Source: Bacillus pumilus
GTDB lineage: Bacteria > Bacillota > Bacilli > Bacillales > Bacillaceae
NCBI RefSeq assembly: GCF_002744245.1
Contig: NZ_NKHG01000024.1
Coordinates: 1-49,403 of the forward strand
Reading direction: 5' to 3'
Length of the DNA stretch: 49,403 bases
How positions within the stretch are numbered: the first letter of the stretch is position 1; each line of letters begins with the position of its first letter. Under the pieces are notes generated by a model. The model did not search any database, had not been told where the DNA came from, and saw only the letters and a list, made by a program, of their open reading frames with translations. Positions 1 through 9,442 of the stretch are shown here, piece by piece. The position numbers and the translations under genes are program-made.

Positions 1-35
1 TAAAGGTCATTTTAGCCCTTTGTCAACAATCTAAA

Positions 36-57
36 GGACAGAGCCCATGCTCTGTCC
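36..57 (-). terminator. Hairpin downstream of yfkN
   Basis: Perfect inverted repeat GGACAGAGC / GCTCTGTCC with a four-base loop, just past the yfkN stop on the minus strand. The T-run after it is short (TTTAG), so it is a modest intrinsic terminator. Confidence 0.6.
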
Positions 58-64
58 ATTTCTT

Positions 65-3000
65 TTAAGATGACACTTTGTTTCGTGTGCGCTTGCGCTG
101 GTAGTAATAAAGGATACCGCCTGAGGCGAGCATGAGCAAGCCAATCAATACAGCCGTATACATCATTGTTGCCGTATTCGGCAGTGTACCGCCTGGCAGG
201 CCGGTTCCATCTTGGTTTGGATCTGTTCCACCTGGGGCTGATGTACCGCCGTCTTCACCGGTTTGATCTGGGCCCCTTCCAGCTGCTTCGCTTTGATTGA
301 GCACTGTGTATTCACTAAAGTGTGTTGTTTCACCTGTGACGACCCCGTTTTCGAATGAACCGTTACTTGTTTTGGCGTAACGATTTTTCTCACGATCCAC
401 ATAATAGACACCAGGTTTTTTCGCCTTTTGAGGCTCGTCTAATGTAAAGGAAAGTGTGACAGGATTTCTAAAGGTAGAGACACTCTTCTGATCTTGTTTG
501 ATTTGGAAATCATATGTGTCGGTTAAGGCATTTTTCACCTTGCCTGTTTTCGCCATCTGTATATTTGCACTTTTCTCTGACAAATTGGAAAGCGGTAATT
601 CTAATCCCACTTTGTCATGATAGATGGTGACGTTTGGATCTTGCTCTCTTTTCTTCAGCTCGGTTACTTGCGCTTTGGATAGAGACAATTGAACGTTTTT
701 CGCTTCGATCGCTTTGTCTAAATAGAGCAATGCTTTATTCGTATGCTGGACATACGTTTGGAATTTCTCATCATCTTGAATGTCATAGGCTCCTTTTCCT
801 TTTGCACGAGGAAGGAACACTTCTTTCACTCGATGGTCGATGACAGGAGAAATATGACCGTCTGCTTTTTCAATTTGCTCTTTGAAAATTTCATAGTCAA
901 CATAGCCTAAGTCTTCTCCATGTGACGCTTCTGTAAAGACGCTGTAGCCGTCACCGCCTGTGCCAACAAACGCGTTTGTCGCAACACGGTATGTTTTCTG
1001 ATCATCAATGTCAGACAGGTTGCCGTCTTGATCTTTGAGTTTGACATCAATCAGTCTGCTGCCAGCCGGTTTACTGAGTGTGAATGTATATTCAATGCCA
1101 GCTACATGAGGGAAAGCGCCTCCGCCTTCCTCAATGCCTGATAGCCCTTGTTCGAGCGCTTTTTTCATTTGACTGCCCTTTAAGTCTGCTACATAAAGCG
1201 TATTTCCAAAAGGCATGACCGTCAAAATATCACCTAATGTGATATCTCCTTTTTCAATGCTTCCTCGAATACCGCCGCCGTTTGTAATGGCAAGGTCAGC
1301 ACCAGCAGATTCTTGCGCTTTCTTCAGCATGCCATCAGCGATAAAGTTCGCAAGATTCGTTTCCTTTGCACGGACATGCTCACGTTGACCGTCTAAAAGG
1401 ACATCGGTATGGCCGACTTTTTCCGTTTTTAAATCTTGTATATCTGCCTTGTACTGATCGAGGATGGCCTTTGCGTCCGCATCCTCTTTTACAGAGTCAT
1501 CGATGGCGATGAGGTCAAAAGAAGATTCTTTTGTCTGTACGACACCTTTTTGATCAAAGGCCACGTCTACTTTTCCTAAAAATTGTCCGTAGTCTTTCAC
1601 TTGCGCTACAATAGTCGGTTCTTTCTTATTGACGACCTTTAATTTTTCAACAAGGGTGTGCGTGTGACCGCCAATGATTAAATCAATGCCGTCTACTTTT
1701 TGGGCAAGTTCAAGATCACGGTTATAGCCGAGGTGTGTTAAAGCAATGATTTTATTGATTTTTTCTTCTGTTTGAATGGTGTTGACGGTTTCTTTTGCTT
1801 TCTTGTATGCATCTTTAAATTGAATGTTTGGACCACTACTGGATGTAATGGCCGTGTCTTCAGTTGTTAAACCGAATACGGCCACCTTTTCACCGTTTAC
1901 ATCAAGCAGGATATAAGGGTAAATCCCTGCTTCTTTTTTCTCACCCGCTTTAAACGTGGCTGGTTTTTTCACTAGGTCTCTTAACTGTTTTTCCTTAGAA
2001 ACATCAACGTTTGATGACACAATTGGGAAGTGAGGCTTTTCAAATTGATGACGGTTGTTAGCATCTACGTCTGATGCATCTCCTGTCAGGAATTGACGAA
2101 GGACAGTTGGGCCTTTGTCAAATTCATGATTACCAAACGTCATGGCATCGTACTTCATCAAGTTCATCAGCTTTAGATCGGCAAGTCCTTGCCATTTTGT
2201 GAAGTAGAGGTCACCAGAGAAGACATCCCCAGCGTCTAATAAAATATTGTTCTCACTTTGAGCACGAACATCTTTGATCTTTGTCGCGCGTCTTGCAGCA
2301 TCATCAAGGTGTGCATGTGTATCGTTTGTATGCATAACCGTCAAATTCCAGTTGTCTGATGCAGGTGGTTTTGTTGTGCCATCCTCTTTGAAGGCTAGCT
2401 TGTACACGCCAAGTCCTTCTGTGCTGGCGTTACGAATAAAGTCTACGTTGCTTGAATTCTCTGCGAACGGCTTTGCAAGCAGAGATGACTCAAAGGTTAA
2501 AGTAGCACCCTTCACTGGTGCAATGGACCAGTTTTGATCCGCACTTGGGTTAATGGTTTTTTGTTCGATAATATAATCCATCAGTACTTGACGGTTCTCA
2601 TCTGCAGAGGCAAACACCACTTTATCTTGCGTCAGATGCGGGAAGCCTCCGCCGCCAGAAGCACGATAGTTATTCGTCACAACTAAAAATTCTTGACTGT
2701 CAGTGACTGGTTTTCCATTGTAAGACAGGTTTTTAATACGGCTCGCATTCGCATTTACAAGTGTACCTGTTGTGCTATATTTTGCAGGCTGGGTCACATC
2801 CACTTGATAGGTAACACCATCGATCACATCAAAGTTATACGAGCGATATTCTTCGTTCAAAATAGGTTGTTCGTTTGAATTGTTTGGTTTGACTTGATTA
2901 AATTGTCCGGCAGACATTTCTAACCAATTTTTCACTTCACTGCCTTTGAGTTTCACAATCTGGACGGTGTTATCGTAAAGATAGAGATCGCCAATATTTT

Positions 3001-4282
3001 TTATCGCTAAATCTCCTTTTGCGATGTTTGTATAATAATTCACACCATTTCGGCCGCCGGCTTTAAATGGTGCACCCGCTGATAAAATCGGCAAGTTTTT
3101 ATACGCAGTGTCCTTCATTTTTTCTTGTGCATACCATTTTTGTGCATCAGTCACAATTTGAATAGAAGGGTCATCCATCACTTGAGCAAAAAAGCTGTTA
3201 ATGTCTGCTTCCGTTTTTCCAACAGGCTTTCTGACGTAATCAACCGTGTTTCGGTGAGTCGTTTGAATGGCATCTTTCACTGTGCTGTTTTGAGAGGTGA
3301 GTTGAGCGACAGACTCTATTTTGCCTGTGCCGTTTGTGACCTTCCAGTTGCTGCCGTCAGGCTCTAGTGTTAAATCAATCACCCCGAGGTAGCTTCCCCA
3401 GTTTTTCGACATGACGACTGGAATACCGTTGATGGTTCCTTTTGAGACGTCGAATTTGTCTACGCCGCTATAATCATCGCTTGGGAATGTGCCGTGCTGA
3501 TGACCAGACACAATGGCATCGATGCCTTTCGTTTTAGTGGCAAGGTCAAAGATCATATTTTCTGATCCTTTAGGTTGAGCAGTTTTTTCAATTCCTGTAT
3601 GGGCAAGAGCGATCACGATATCTGCGCCCTTAGCCTTCATTTCTGGGATGGTTTCATTGGCAGACTCGACAATGTCTTGTACTTGAACTTGTCCATCTAA
3701 ATGCTTCTTATCCCATGTCATAATTTGTGGTGGTACGAATCCTATGTAACCGACTTTCACTGTTTGCGATGTTCCATTTGCATCTTTAAAAGTTTTATCC
3801 TGGATCACATAAGGAGTAAATCGATGTTCACCATTTAACTTTTTGACGTTTGCATTGACAATAGGGAAGTTTGCGCCAGCGATGGTGCCGTCAAGGAAAG
3901 ATAATCCGTAGTTAAATTCATGATTGCCAATTGTTCCTGCATCATATTTTAGTTGGTTGAGTGTCTGAATAATGGGGTGAACCTTTGTTTGATTGATGAT
4001 GCTGTCTTTCTCATTTTTGTAAACGTATTCTCCAAGAGGGGTTCCTTGAATCAGGTCTCCGTTATCAACAAGGAGTGTATTAGGATTTTGTGAACGGTGT
4101 TTTTCAATTAGCTCGGCTGTTTTCGCCAATCCGAATTCATTTGTTTCTTTATCGCTGTAGTAATCGTAGTTCATGATGTTCGCATGAATATCGGTTGTCG
4201 CTAAGATGCTGACCTTTACGGAACTGTCGCTTTCTGTTTCTGCATGAATAGGTGCTGTTGGGAGAATGAGACTAATTATCAT
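65..4282 (-). CDS. yfkN: YfkN, two-module cell-wall nucleotide phosphoesterase / 5'-nucleotidase
   Basis: The protein carries two complete metallophosphoesterase/5'-nucleotidase modules. The first has TTDIHAN near residue 29 and GNHEFNYG near 118. The second has HTNDTHAHL near 650, then GNHEFDKG, GGHTHTL and NGGGIRG. The family acts outside the membrane, where it removes phosphate from nucleotides and 2',3'-cyclic nucleotides. The C-terminus is a sorting signal: LPNTA near residue 1368, a hydrophobic stretch, then an RKRTR tail. This matches the LPxTA-type substrate of the B. subtilis sortase YhcS. The ATG at 4282 lies inside the hydrophobic core of a signal peptide. The true start is probably GTG at 4344, behind an AAAGGCGGAGA ribosome site, but that frame is broken in an A9 run (4307-4315). 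One extra A would restore a normal signal peptide ending near AHA-E. Confidence 0.93.
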   Translation of the reverse strand: MIISLILPTAPIHAETESDSSVKVSILATTDIHANIMNYDYYSDKETNEFGLAKTAELIEKHRSQNPNTLLVDNGDLIQGTPLGEYVYKNEKDSIINQTKVHPIIQTLNQLKYDAGTIGNHEFNYGLSFLDGTIAGANFPIVNANVKKLNGEHRFTPYVIQDKTFKDANGTSQTVKVGYIGFVPPQIMTWDKKHLDGQVQVQDIVESANETIPEMKAKGADIVIALAHTGIEKTAQPKGSENMIFDLATKTKGIDAIVSGHQHGTFPSDDYSGVDKFDVSKGTINGIPVVMSKNWGSYLGVIDLTLEPDGSNWKVTNGTGKIESVAQLTSQNSTVKDAIQTTHRNTVDYVRKPVGKTEADINSFFAQVMDDPSIQIVTDAQKWYAQEKMKDTAYKNLPILSAGAPFKAGGRNGVNYYTNIAKGDLAIKNIGDLYLYDNTVQIVKLKGSEVKNWLEMSAGQFNQVKPNNSNEQPILNEEYRSYNFDVIDGVTYQVDVTQPAKYSTTGTLVNANASRIKNLSYNGKPVTDSQEFLVVTNNYRASGGGGFPHLTQDKVVFASADENRQVLMDYIIEQKTINPSADQNWSIAPVKGATLTFESSLLAKPFAENSSNVDFIRNASTEGLGVYKLAFKEDGTTKPPASDNWNLTVMHTNDTHAHLDDAARRATKIKDVRAQSENNILLDAGDVFSGDLYFTKWQGLADLKLMNLMKYDAMTFGNHEFDKGPTVLRQFLTGDASDVDANNRHQFEKPHFPIVSSNVDVSKEKQLRDLVKKPATFKAGEKKEAGIYPYILLDVNGEKVAVFGLTTEDTAITSSSGPNIQFKDAYKKAKETVNTIQTEEKINKIIALTHLGYNRDLELAQKVDGIDLIIGGHTHTLVEKLKVVNKKEPTIVAQVKDYGQFLGKVDVAFDQKGVVQTKESSFDLIAIDDSVKEDADAKAILDQYKADIQDLKTEKVGHTDVLLDGQREHVRAKETNLANFIADGMLKKAQESAGADLAITNGGGIRGSIEKGDITLGDILTVMPFGNTLYVADLKGSQMKKALEQGLSGIEEGGGAFPHVAGIEYTFTLSKPAGSRLIDVKLKDQDGNLSDIDDQKTYRVATNAFVGTGGDGYSVFTEASHGEDLGYVDYEIFKEQIEKADGHISPVIDHRVKEVFLPRAKGKGAYDIQDDEKFQTYVQHTNKALLYLDKAIEAKNVQLSLSKAQVTELKKREQDPNVTIYHDKVGLELPLSNLSEKSANIQMAKTGKVKNALTDTYDFQIKQDQKSVSTFRNPVTLSFTLDEPQKAKKPGVYYVDREKNRYAKTSNGSFENGVVTGETTHFSEYTVLNQSEAAGRGPDQTGEDGGTSAPGGTDPNQDGTGLPGGTLPNTATMMYTAVLIGLLMLASGGILYYYQRKRTRNKVSS

Positions 4283-4306
4283 AATGGAAGTGAGCAGAAT
4301 AGACAG

Positions 4307-4315
4307 TTTTTTTTT
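4307..4315 (-). other. A9 homopolymer that breaks the yfkN signal peptide frame
   Basis: Read on the minus strand, GTG at 4344 opens a basic N-region with many Lys, Arg and His residues. The frame then shifts in a run of nine A residues, and the hydrophobic region continues in the frame of the long ORF. Ten (or seven) A residues would join them exactly. This is a single-base deletion, a sequencing error or a slippage site. Confidence 0.75.
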
Positions 4316-4374
4316 CGTTTATTCCTATGCGTATGCTTCTTCACCTGATCTCCGCCTTTCTCATTTTTTTGACC

Positions 4375-4404
4375 ACTATACCTATTGTAGAAATGTTTCG
4401 TTAA
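4375..4404 (-). promoter_or_regulatory. Candidate sigma-A promoter of yfkN
   Basis: TTAACG (4404-4399) and TATAGT (4380-4375) are separated by 18 bases on the minus strand, about 30 bases ahead of the GTG start at 4344. The match is moderate. Confidence 0.4.
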
Positions 4405-4532
4405 CTTTTGTAGTTATTTTTTGCAGATTATTGTAAAGATAACATAAATCATACAAATTACCTTGTTAAGGGAATGTGAATAAGTCGAAATGCTTATTTT
4501 CATCATAAGGGGTTTTCTGATAGGGATAGGAT

Positions 4533-4557
4533 GTTTGATTTCAACATGCGGGGGTAT
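4533..4557 (+). promoter_or_regulatory. Sigma-B-type promoter of yfkM
   Basis: GTTTGA, 13 bases, GGGTAT fits the general-stress sigma-B consensus (GTTT-N13/15-GGGWAW). It lies about 40 bases before the yfkM start, and B. subtilis yfkM is a known general stress gene. Confidence 0.75.
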
Positions 4558-4598
4558 AGTGTGTAGTGTAAACGATAATCAAGCAGGAGGGTTTCTAC

Positions 4599-5117
4599 AT
4601 GGGTAAGAAAATTGCAGTTGTCTTAACAGATTACTTTGAGGATGTTGAATTCACTGAGCCCGCAAAAGCCTTTAAAGATGCAGGCCATGACATCACAGTG
4701 ATTGAAAATGAAAAAGGAAAAACAGTCAAAGGAAAGCAAGGAGAAGCAGAAGTGAGAGTGGATGCGTCCATTGATAACGTGAAGCCTGAGGACTTCGATG
4801 CGCTTCTCATTCCTGGCGGATTCTCACCAGATATTCTGCGCGCAGATGATCGCTACGTCCAATTTACAAAAGCATTTATGGACAAGAAGAAACCAGTATT
4901 TGCGATCTGCCACGGACCGCAATTGCTCATTACAGCGAAGACGCTAGAAGGCAGGGGAGCGACTGGTTATACATCCATTCAAGTGGATATGGAAAACGCA
5001 GGCGCTAAGTTCAAAGATGAAGAAGTCGTCGTTTGTCAGGATCAGCTTGTGACAAGCCGTACACCAGATGACATTCCAGCATTCAACCGTGAATCTTTAA
5101 AACTGCTTGCGAAATAA
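4599..5117 (+). CDS. yfkM: YfkM, general stress protein 18 (DJ-1/PfpI family)
   Basis: The 172-residue protein belongs to the DJ-1/PfpI superfamily (class I glutamine amidotransferase-like fold). The nucleophile-elbow cysteine is in VFAICHGPQLL near residue 104, and the conserved glycine-rich loop is LLIPGGFSPD. Relatives act as intracellular peptidases, deglycases or chaperones under stress; the activity of this one is not set by sequence. The start is an ATG preceded by CAGGAGGG. It is a single-gene unit with a sigma-B-type promoter upstream and a strong terminator downstream. Confidence 0.93.
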   Translation: MGKKIAVVLTDYFEDVEFTEPAKAFKDAGHDITVIENEKGKTVKGKQGEAEVRVDASIDNVKPEDFDALLIPGGFSPDILRADDRYVQFTKAFMDKKKPVFAICHGPQLLITAKTLEGRGATGYTSIQVDMENAGAKFKDEEVVVCQDQLVTSRTPDDIPAFNRESLKLLAK

Positions 5118-5137
5118 GTGGCAGTTCTTACAGCATA

Positions 5138-5171
5138 AAAAATCCAGCACTTTAGGAGGTGCTGGATTTTT
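5138..5171 (+). terminator. Intrinsic terminator of yfkM
   Basis: AAAAATCCAGCAC and GTGCTGGATTTTT form a perfect 13-base inverted repeat with an 8-base loop ending in T residues. It also works on the minus strand. Confidence 0.9.
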
Positions 5172-5227
5172 CTGCGCATGATGCAAGGAGAACTGTTCGT
5201 AGACCGCAGAGCAGTTCTTTTACATGA

Positions 5228-5452
5228 TTATTTTCTTAAGCTTTTCAGCTCACTTGCGATGGCTTGCATTTCACTTGGGCTGAATGAAGATTTTTTCATC
5301 ACCATTTGGTGAAGAAATTCAATATCTTCGTACTTGTCTGGACTGAAGTCCTCGGCTTTGATGACTCCAATGTTCAGCATGTTTAACTTTTGCGAAATGT
5401 CTTCAATCAGCTGATTGACTTCAGCCGCTTTTTGCTCTGACAAGGGCGGCAC
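5228..5452 (-). CDS. yfkK: YfkK, UPF0435/DUF1128 family protein
   Basis: A small soluble protein of 74 residues or slightly fewer, with the DUF1128 signature: [14 protein letters not shown] and [17 protein letters not shown]. The function is unknown. The ORF opens at GTG 5452. The TTG at 5443 lies at a better distance from the GGAAAGGA ribosome site, so residue 1 may be there. Its place beside yfkM and yfkJ is as in B. subtilis. Confidence 0.88.
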   Translation of the reverse strand: MPPLSEQKAAEVNQLIEDISQKLNMLNIGVIKAEDFSPDKYEDIEFLHQMVMKKSSFSPSEMQAIASELKSLRK

Positions 5453-5520
5453 GTCCTTTCCTGCATATGTGTCGAATAATATATCTATTTTAACAGAAAT
5501 GCAAAAGAATAAAAGGGCTA

Positions 5521-6876
5521 TTAAGACAACAAGGAGGTGTTTTTCTCCTTTTTCTCTTGCTTGATCTTATCAATGATTCGTTTTGATTCAAATACCACAA
5601 CTCCTGATAAACCGATGAGCCCAATTAAGTTTGGTATGGCCATAAGCCCATTTAGCATATCTGCCACGCCCCATACGAAGTCATTCTTAAACACGGCTCC
5701 GAAGAAGACAGCAATGACAAACACGATGCGATAATACATGACGTACGAATCTTTCACCAAATATGTAAAACATTTCTCTCCATAATACGACCAGCCGATG
5801 ATGGTCGAATAGGCAAACAAGAGTAAACCGATGGCCACAATGGTTGAACCGATTGGACCGAGGAAATGAGCAAATGATAAAGAAGTTAGTGCATCACTTT
5901 TTTCTGTTAAATACATATCTGCCATCACAATGGTAATGCCTGTAATGGAACAAACAATGATTGTATCAATAAATACTTGTGTCATAGACACGAGAGCCTG
6001 ACGGGCAGGCATATCCGTTTTGGCAGCAGCAGCAGCGATCGGTGCGGAGCCAAGACCAGCTTCATTTGAAAATACGCCACGTGCCACACCCCAGCGAATG
6101 ACAGTTCCAATCGCACCTCCTGCCACGGCTTGACCAGTAAAGGCATCAGATAAAATGAGCCCAACTGCGCTTGGGACAAGATCAGCATTCATAATAAGAA
6201 TGATTAATCCACAAATGACGTAAAATAAAGCCATGACTGGTACAAAAATAGAGGTTACACGGCCAATGCTTTTAATTCCGCCTAAAATGACTAGTGCCGT
6301 AAAGGCAGTAATAATGATGCCTGTTACCCATGTTGGAATTTGAAAGGTAGAATTCATAACCCCTGAGATTGAATTAGACTGCACAAGGTTCCCGATCCCA
6401 AAGGCAGCACAGGCACCAAAAATAGCAAATAGCACCCCTAGCCATTTTTGCTTCAAGCCATGCTCTAAATAGTACATAGGTCCACCAGACATTTCGCCTT
6501 TTTCATTTTTGACCCTGTATTTAACGGCAAGAACGGCTTCCGCAAATTTAGTTGCCATTCCAAAAAACGCGGCAAACCACATCCAGAATACAGCACCAGG
6601 TCCACCAGCTATAACTGCCGAAGCAACACCTACGATATTCCCTGTGCCAACCGTTGCAGCAAGAGCCGTCATTAACGCTTGAAAATGGGAAATATCCCCT
6701 TCTGACGTTTTGTCTTGTTTAGAAAATGCAAGCTTTAAAGAATAAGGAAGTAATCTAATTTGAATGAAGAGAACGCGAAAGGTGAGGTATATTCCAGTAC
6801 CAACAATTAAAATCAACAGGGGAGGTCCCCACAAAAAATTGTTCATCGTCGTGACAAACTGCTCAATTATTCCCAT
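5521..6876 (-). CDS. AgcS-family alanine/glycine:sodium symporter
   Basis: About 450 residues with roughly ten hydrophobic segments and the AgcS signatures [19 protein letters not shown] and [12 protein letters not shown]. The family imports Ala, Gly or Gln with Na+ (B. subtilis relatives AlsT, YflA, YrbD). The start is ATG 6876 behind GGGGGATATTTG; the ORF can extend one codon to TTG 6879. It stands alone and occupies the place where B. subtilis has the transporter yfkL. The exact substrate cannot be read from sequence. Confidence 0.9.
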   Translation of the reverse strand: MGIIEQFVTTMNNFLWGPPLLILIVGTGIYLTFRVLFIQIRLLPYSLKLAFSKQDKTSEGDISHFQALMTALAATVGTGNIVGVASAVIAGGPGAVFWMWFAAFFGMATKFAEAVLAVKYRVKNEKGEMSGGPMYYLEHGLKQKWLGVLFAIFGACAAFGIGNLVQSNSISGVMNSTFQIPTWVTGIIITAFTALVILGGIKSIGRVTSIFVPVMALFYVICGLIILIMNADLVPSAVGLILSDAFTGQAVAGGAIGTVIRWGVARGVFSNEAGLGSAPIAAAAAKTDMPARQALVSMTQVFIDTIIVCSITGITIVMADMYLTEKSDALTSLSFAHFLGPIGSTIVAIGLLLFAYSTIIGWSYYGEKCFTYLVKDSYVMYYRIVFVIAVFFGAVFKNDFVWGVADMLNGLMAIPNLIGLIGLSGVVVFESKRIIDKIKQEKKEKNTSLLS

Positions 6877-7004
6877 CAAATATCCCCCTTTGTTTGTGTA
6901 ATTCTCCTAAAGTTTCTCCTGTTTTTGTGTAATTTGTCAATGCCAATGAGAGTTTTTCTAGCAAAGTTTCCAAAAGAAAATGGTCTTGATATGATAGAGA
7001 AAAG

Positions 7005-7030
7005 GTTTTCGAAAAGGACTCTTAGGGAAA
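7005..7030 (+). promoter_or_regulatory. Sigma-B-type promoter of the yfkJIH operon
   Basis: GTTTTC, 14 bases, GGGAAA fits the sigma-B consensus. It lies just before the AGGAGG ribosome site of yfkJ. Confidence 0.65.
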
Positions 7031-7050
7031 AGATAGGAGGAGAATGAAGG

Positions 7051-7520
7051 ATTTTTCATGTATTATTCGTGTGTCTTGGCAATATTTGCAGGTCACCAAT
7101 GGCAGAGGCCATGTTTAGAAAAAGAGTAGAAGATGAAGGGCTTAGCGAACACTTTGACATTGATTCAGCAGGCATTGGCGGCTGGCATCAAGGCAATCCT
7201 CCGCATGAAGGAACAAGAAAGCTGCTTGATAAAAAAGGCATTGGCTATGAAGGAATGGCCGCAAGACAAGTCATGGATGAGGATATCACAACATACGACT
7301 ATATCATTGCGATGGATGCTGAAAATGTAGGAGCTCTTCGCAGTATAGCCGGCTATGGAAAACATCACTTTATTGGCCGTCTTCTCGACTTTGTAGAAGA
7401 GACGATCGAGATGATGTGCCAGATCCTTATTACACTGGGAACTTTGAGGAAGTACATGATCTAATTGAAACAGGAATTGATCGTTTTTTGACGTATGTTA
7501 AAAAAGAGAAAAACCTTTAA
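7051..7520 (+). pseudogene. yfkJ: YfkJ, low-molecular-weight protein tyrosine phosphatase, frame-disrupted
   Basis: The LMW-PTP P-loop CLGNICRSP (CX5R) is intact near the N-terminus, and the body of the fold follows. Two lesions are seen. First, no ATG/GTG/TTG is in frame at the proper distance from AGGAGG (7035-7040). The codon there is ATT at 7051, so the usable start is GTG 7069, which removes the first beta strand. Second, after LLDFVEETIE the frame is lost near 7409: GAGGAT has become GAGAT. The DPDPYY-type general-acid loop and C-terminal helix then lie in another frame, ending at TAA 7518. Restoring one G gives a normal protein of about 156 residues. It is first in an operon with yfkI and yfkH. 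It could be a sequencing error or a real null allele. Confidence 0.8.
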
Positions 7521-7540
7521 CTGAAAGGAGATCAGACGAG

Positions 7541-7873
7541 ATGGAAGAGAAAAATCAACTCATGTTTCGAGGAGCTGTTATAGGAGCAGCCTGCGGCATA
7601 TTGCTCTCATTATTTCATCGTCCAACAAGAGTAGCATTAAAGGACAAGTGGAATGACTGCCAGCAAAAGCTGGACGAATACCGCCAAGAGCCAGGCAGAA
7701 TGTCTGCCTGCGTAAAAGAAAAAATGAAAGAAACAAAGCAGCTAATGCGAACAGTCTCAGATGATTTGTCATTTTTAAATGAACAGGTGAATCAGTTAAA
7801 GGAAACAACCCCTAAAGTATTAGAGATTATTGAAGAGACAAAGGATCACTTTCGTTCTAAACAGAAAGGTTGA
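7541..7873 (+). CDS. yfkI: YfkI, YtxH-like small membrane-anchored protein
   Basis: 110 residues: a short polar N-terminus, one glycine/alanine-rich transmembrane segment (about residues 9-25), then a charged, probably coiled-coil region. The layout resembles YtxH-type general stress proteins. The start ATG follows GAAAGGAGATC. It sits between yfkJ and yfkH, is probably cotranscribed with them, and is separated from yfkH by three bases. Biochemical function is unknown. Confidence 0.82.
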   Translation: MEEKNQLMFRGAVIGAACGILLSLFHRPTRVALKDKWNDCQQKLDEYRQEPGRMSACVKEKMKETKQLMRTVSDDLSFLNEQVNQLKETTPKVLEIIEETKDHFRSKQKG

Positions 7874-7876
7874 TCA

Positions 7877-8710
7877 TTGGAGCTGAGGCATATGAGGTTT
7901 GTTAAAGCGTTAATTGAACGCTTCTTACTACATGAAGGACCGGCGAAATCAGCCGAGCTTGCTTATTTCTTTTTGCTTTCATTATTTCCATTTCTCATCT
8001 TCGTGCTCACGCTGGTCGGATATTTGCCGCTGACGTCAAAGGATGTGCTGAGCGTCATTTCTAGTTATGCGCCAGAGGGGGCACTTTCGATGATTGAATC
8101 CATAGCTGAAGAGACGCTCAATAGCCGTAACGGCGGATTGCTGTCATTCGGGATTATTGCTGCCCTTTGGTCTGCATCGAACGGCATTAATTCGGTCGTT
8201 AGAGCGTTTAATCATGCTTACGAAGTAGAGGAAAATCGTTCTTTCATTCTCGTACGTTTAACATCGATCATCTTAACCATTACGATGGTTCTCACGATTA
8301 TTTTTGCCTTGATGCTGCCTGTCTTTGGAAAAGAACTTGGCTTATTTGTTGCCGAATTGGTCGGTCAGTCAGATGCTTTTCTAACAATTTGGGGAGCACT
8401 GAGGTGGATTATTAGTCCGCTCATTTTAATCATTGTTTTTACAGCCTTATATTATTTTGCCCCAAACATTCGGCTGAAATTGAAATTTGTTCTGCCAGGC
8501 GCCATATTTGCGTCTGTCGGATGGATTCTGGTGAGCATGCTGTTCTCATTTTACGTAGGCGAGTTTGCCAACTATAGTGCGATGTATGGAAGCATCGGGG
8601 GGATCATAATTTTAATGATCTGGTTTTATTTAACCGGCATCATGATTATTCTCGGCGGCGAGCTCAATGCGCTTTTACATAAACGTAAAATCGTACCAGG
8701 CAAGCTATAA
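7877..8710 (+). CDS. yfkH: YfkH, YihY/BrkB-family integral membrane protein
   Basis: About 277 residues with six hydrophobic segments and the YihY/UPF0761 pattern: KSAELAYFFLLSLFPFLI near the N-terminus, GGLLSFGIIAALWSASNGI in the middle and GGIIILMIWFYLTGIMIILG near the end. The family was once called ribonuclease BN in error and its role is not settled. The ORF opens at TTG 7877, but ATG 7892 is also possible. It is third in the yfkJIH operon. Confidence 0.88.
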   Translation: MELRHMRFVKALIERFLLHEGPAKSAELAYFFLLSLFPFLIFVLTLVGYLPLTSKDVLSVISSYAPEGALSMIESIAEETLNSRNGGLLSFGIIAALWSASNGINSVVRAFNHAYEVEENRSFILVRLTSIILTITMVLTIIFALMLPVFGKELGLFVAELVGQSDAFLTIWGALRWIISPLILIIVFTALYYFAPNIRLKLKFVLPGAIFASVGWILVSMLFSFYVGEFANYSAMYGSIGGIIILMIWFYLTGIMIILGGELNALLHKRKIVPGKL

Positions 8711-8773
8711 AGGAAACAGGGCATCCTAAAGAAGAACGAACGTGTTCAATCTTGATGGATGGGGGAATCACAT

Positions 8774-8881
8774 ATGTCCAAACAATCGAAGAAAGACGGA
8801 AGCAGTACAAAACAAAACAAAGGCCATCAGCCAAAGCACAAAACAAGCGGAAGTGCGAATGGGCAAAATGGATATCATTAG
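8774..8881 (+). CDS. Hypothetical 35-residue basic hydrophilic peptide
   Basis: ATG at 8774 follows GGGGGAATCACAT and runs 35 codons to TAG, directly before an intrinsic terminator. The product is rich in Lys, Gln, Ser, Gly, Asn and His and has no hydrophobic segment. That composition is like minor small acid-soluble spore proteins, but I recognise no family. The 8752-8982 reading in another frame runs through the terminator and is not credible. Confidence 0.5.
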   Translation: MSKQSKKDGSSTKQNKGHQPKHKTSGSANGQNGYH

Positions 8882-8884
8882 ATG

Positions 8885-8921
8885 AAAAAACTCCTCTGCA
8901 TAGAAAGGCAGGGGAGTTTTT
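8885..8921 (+). terminator. Intrinsic terminator after the 35-residue ORF
   Basis: AAACTCCTCTGC and GCAGGGGAGTTTTT form a stem with one G-T pair, followed by T residues. It closes the yfkJIH region. Confidence 0.8.
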
Positions 8922-8927
8922 ATTAAT

Positions 8928-9441
8928 TCAACATCCATATATATACCGCTTAAGGATAAACTCTGTATCCAGTTTCGGCTGATAGCTAGGATCGAGCTGA
9001 AATCCAGCTTTTTCTGCTACACGTTCACTTCGAATAGGGCCAACAGGACAAAAAATTTCAAATTCATCCACTTCATGAGCAAATTTTGCCGTCATATATT
9101 TCATTGTTTTCGTCACGATGCCTTGGCCTTGTGCATCTTGCCCAATCCAATAACCGATATTGCCTATCCGACGATTGAACGTCATGCGGAACACACCGAT
9201 TAATTGCTCATTTAGTACGATGCCCGCTTCCATTCCTTAGGCAGTCCTAGTCGATTGGATAAATGTTTGAACATCTTCTATCCTCTTACAGTGATGAACC
9301 CATGGTAGCCACTCTCCCAAGTGAGTCATATTCTCTTGTATGAGAGTAAATCATTTTTCTGCATCAGCGAATTGTAAAATCTCTAATTTCAATTCATTTG
9401 TGATGTTGTAGGTAGAGGTAGACAAGCAATCGTTCCCCCAT
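8928..9441 (-). pseudogene. RimL-like GNAT acetyltransferase, decayed
   Basis: The C-terminal part (8928-9233) has the GNAT core: NEQLIGVFRM, IGYWIGQDAQGQGIVTKTM and RVAEKAGFQ. The matching N-terminal half is in the DNA before it but is broken. Reading down from ATG 9441 (two bases past the MFS stop) the frame shifts once. It then meets TGA after a run reading ELKLEILQFADAEK and TAA near 9238 after IEDVQTFIQSTRTA. At least one frameshift and two stops make this a real pseudogene rather than a single read error. Confidence 0.8.
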
Positions 9442-9442
9442 T

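Noticed and set aside
8752..8982. 76-residue plus-strand ORF
   Set aside because: It reads through an intrinsic terminator and into the tail of the acetyltransferase remnant, and it covers a better-supported 35-codon ORF in another frame.
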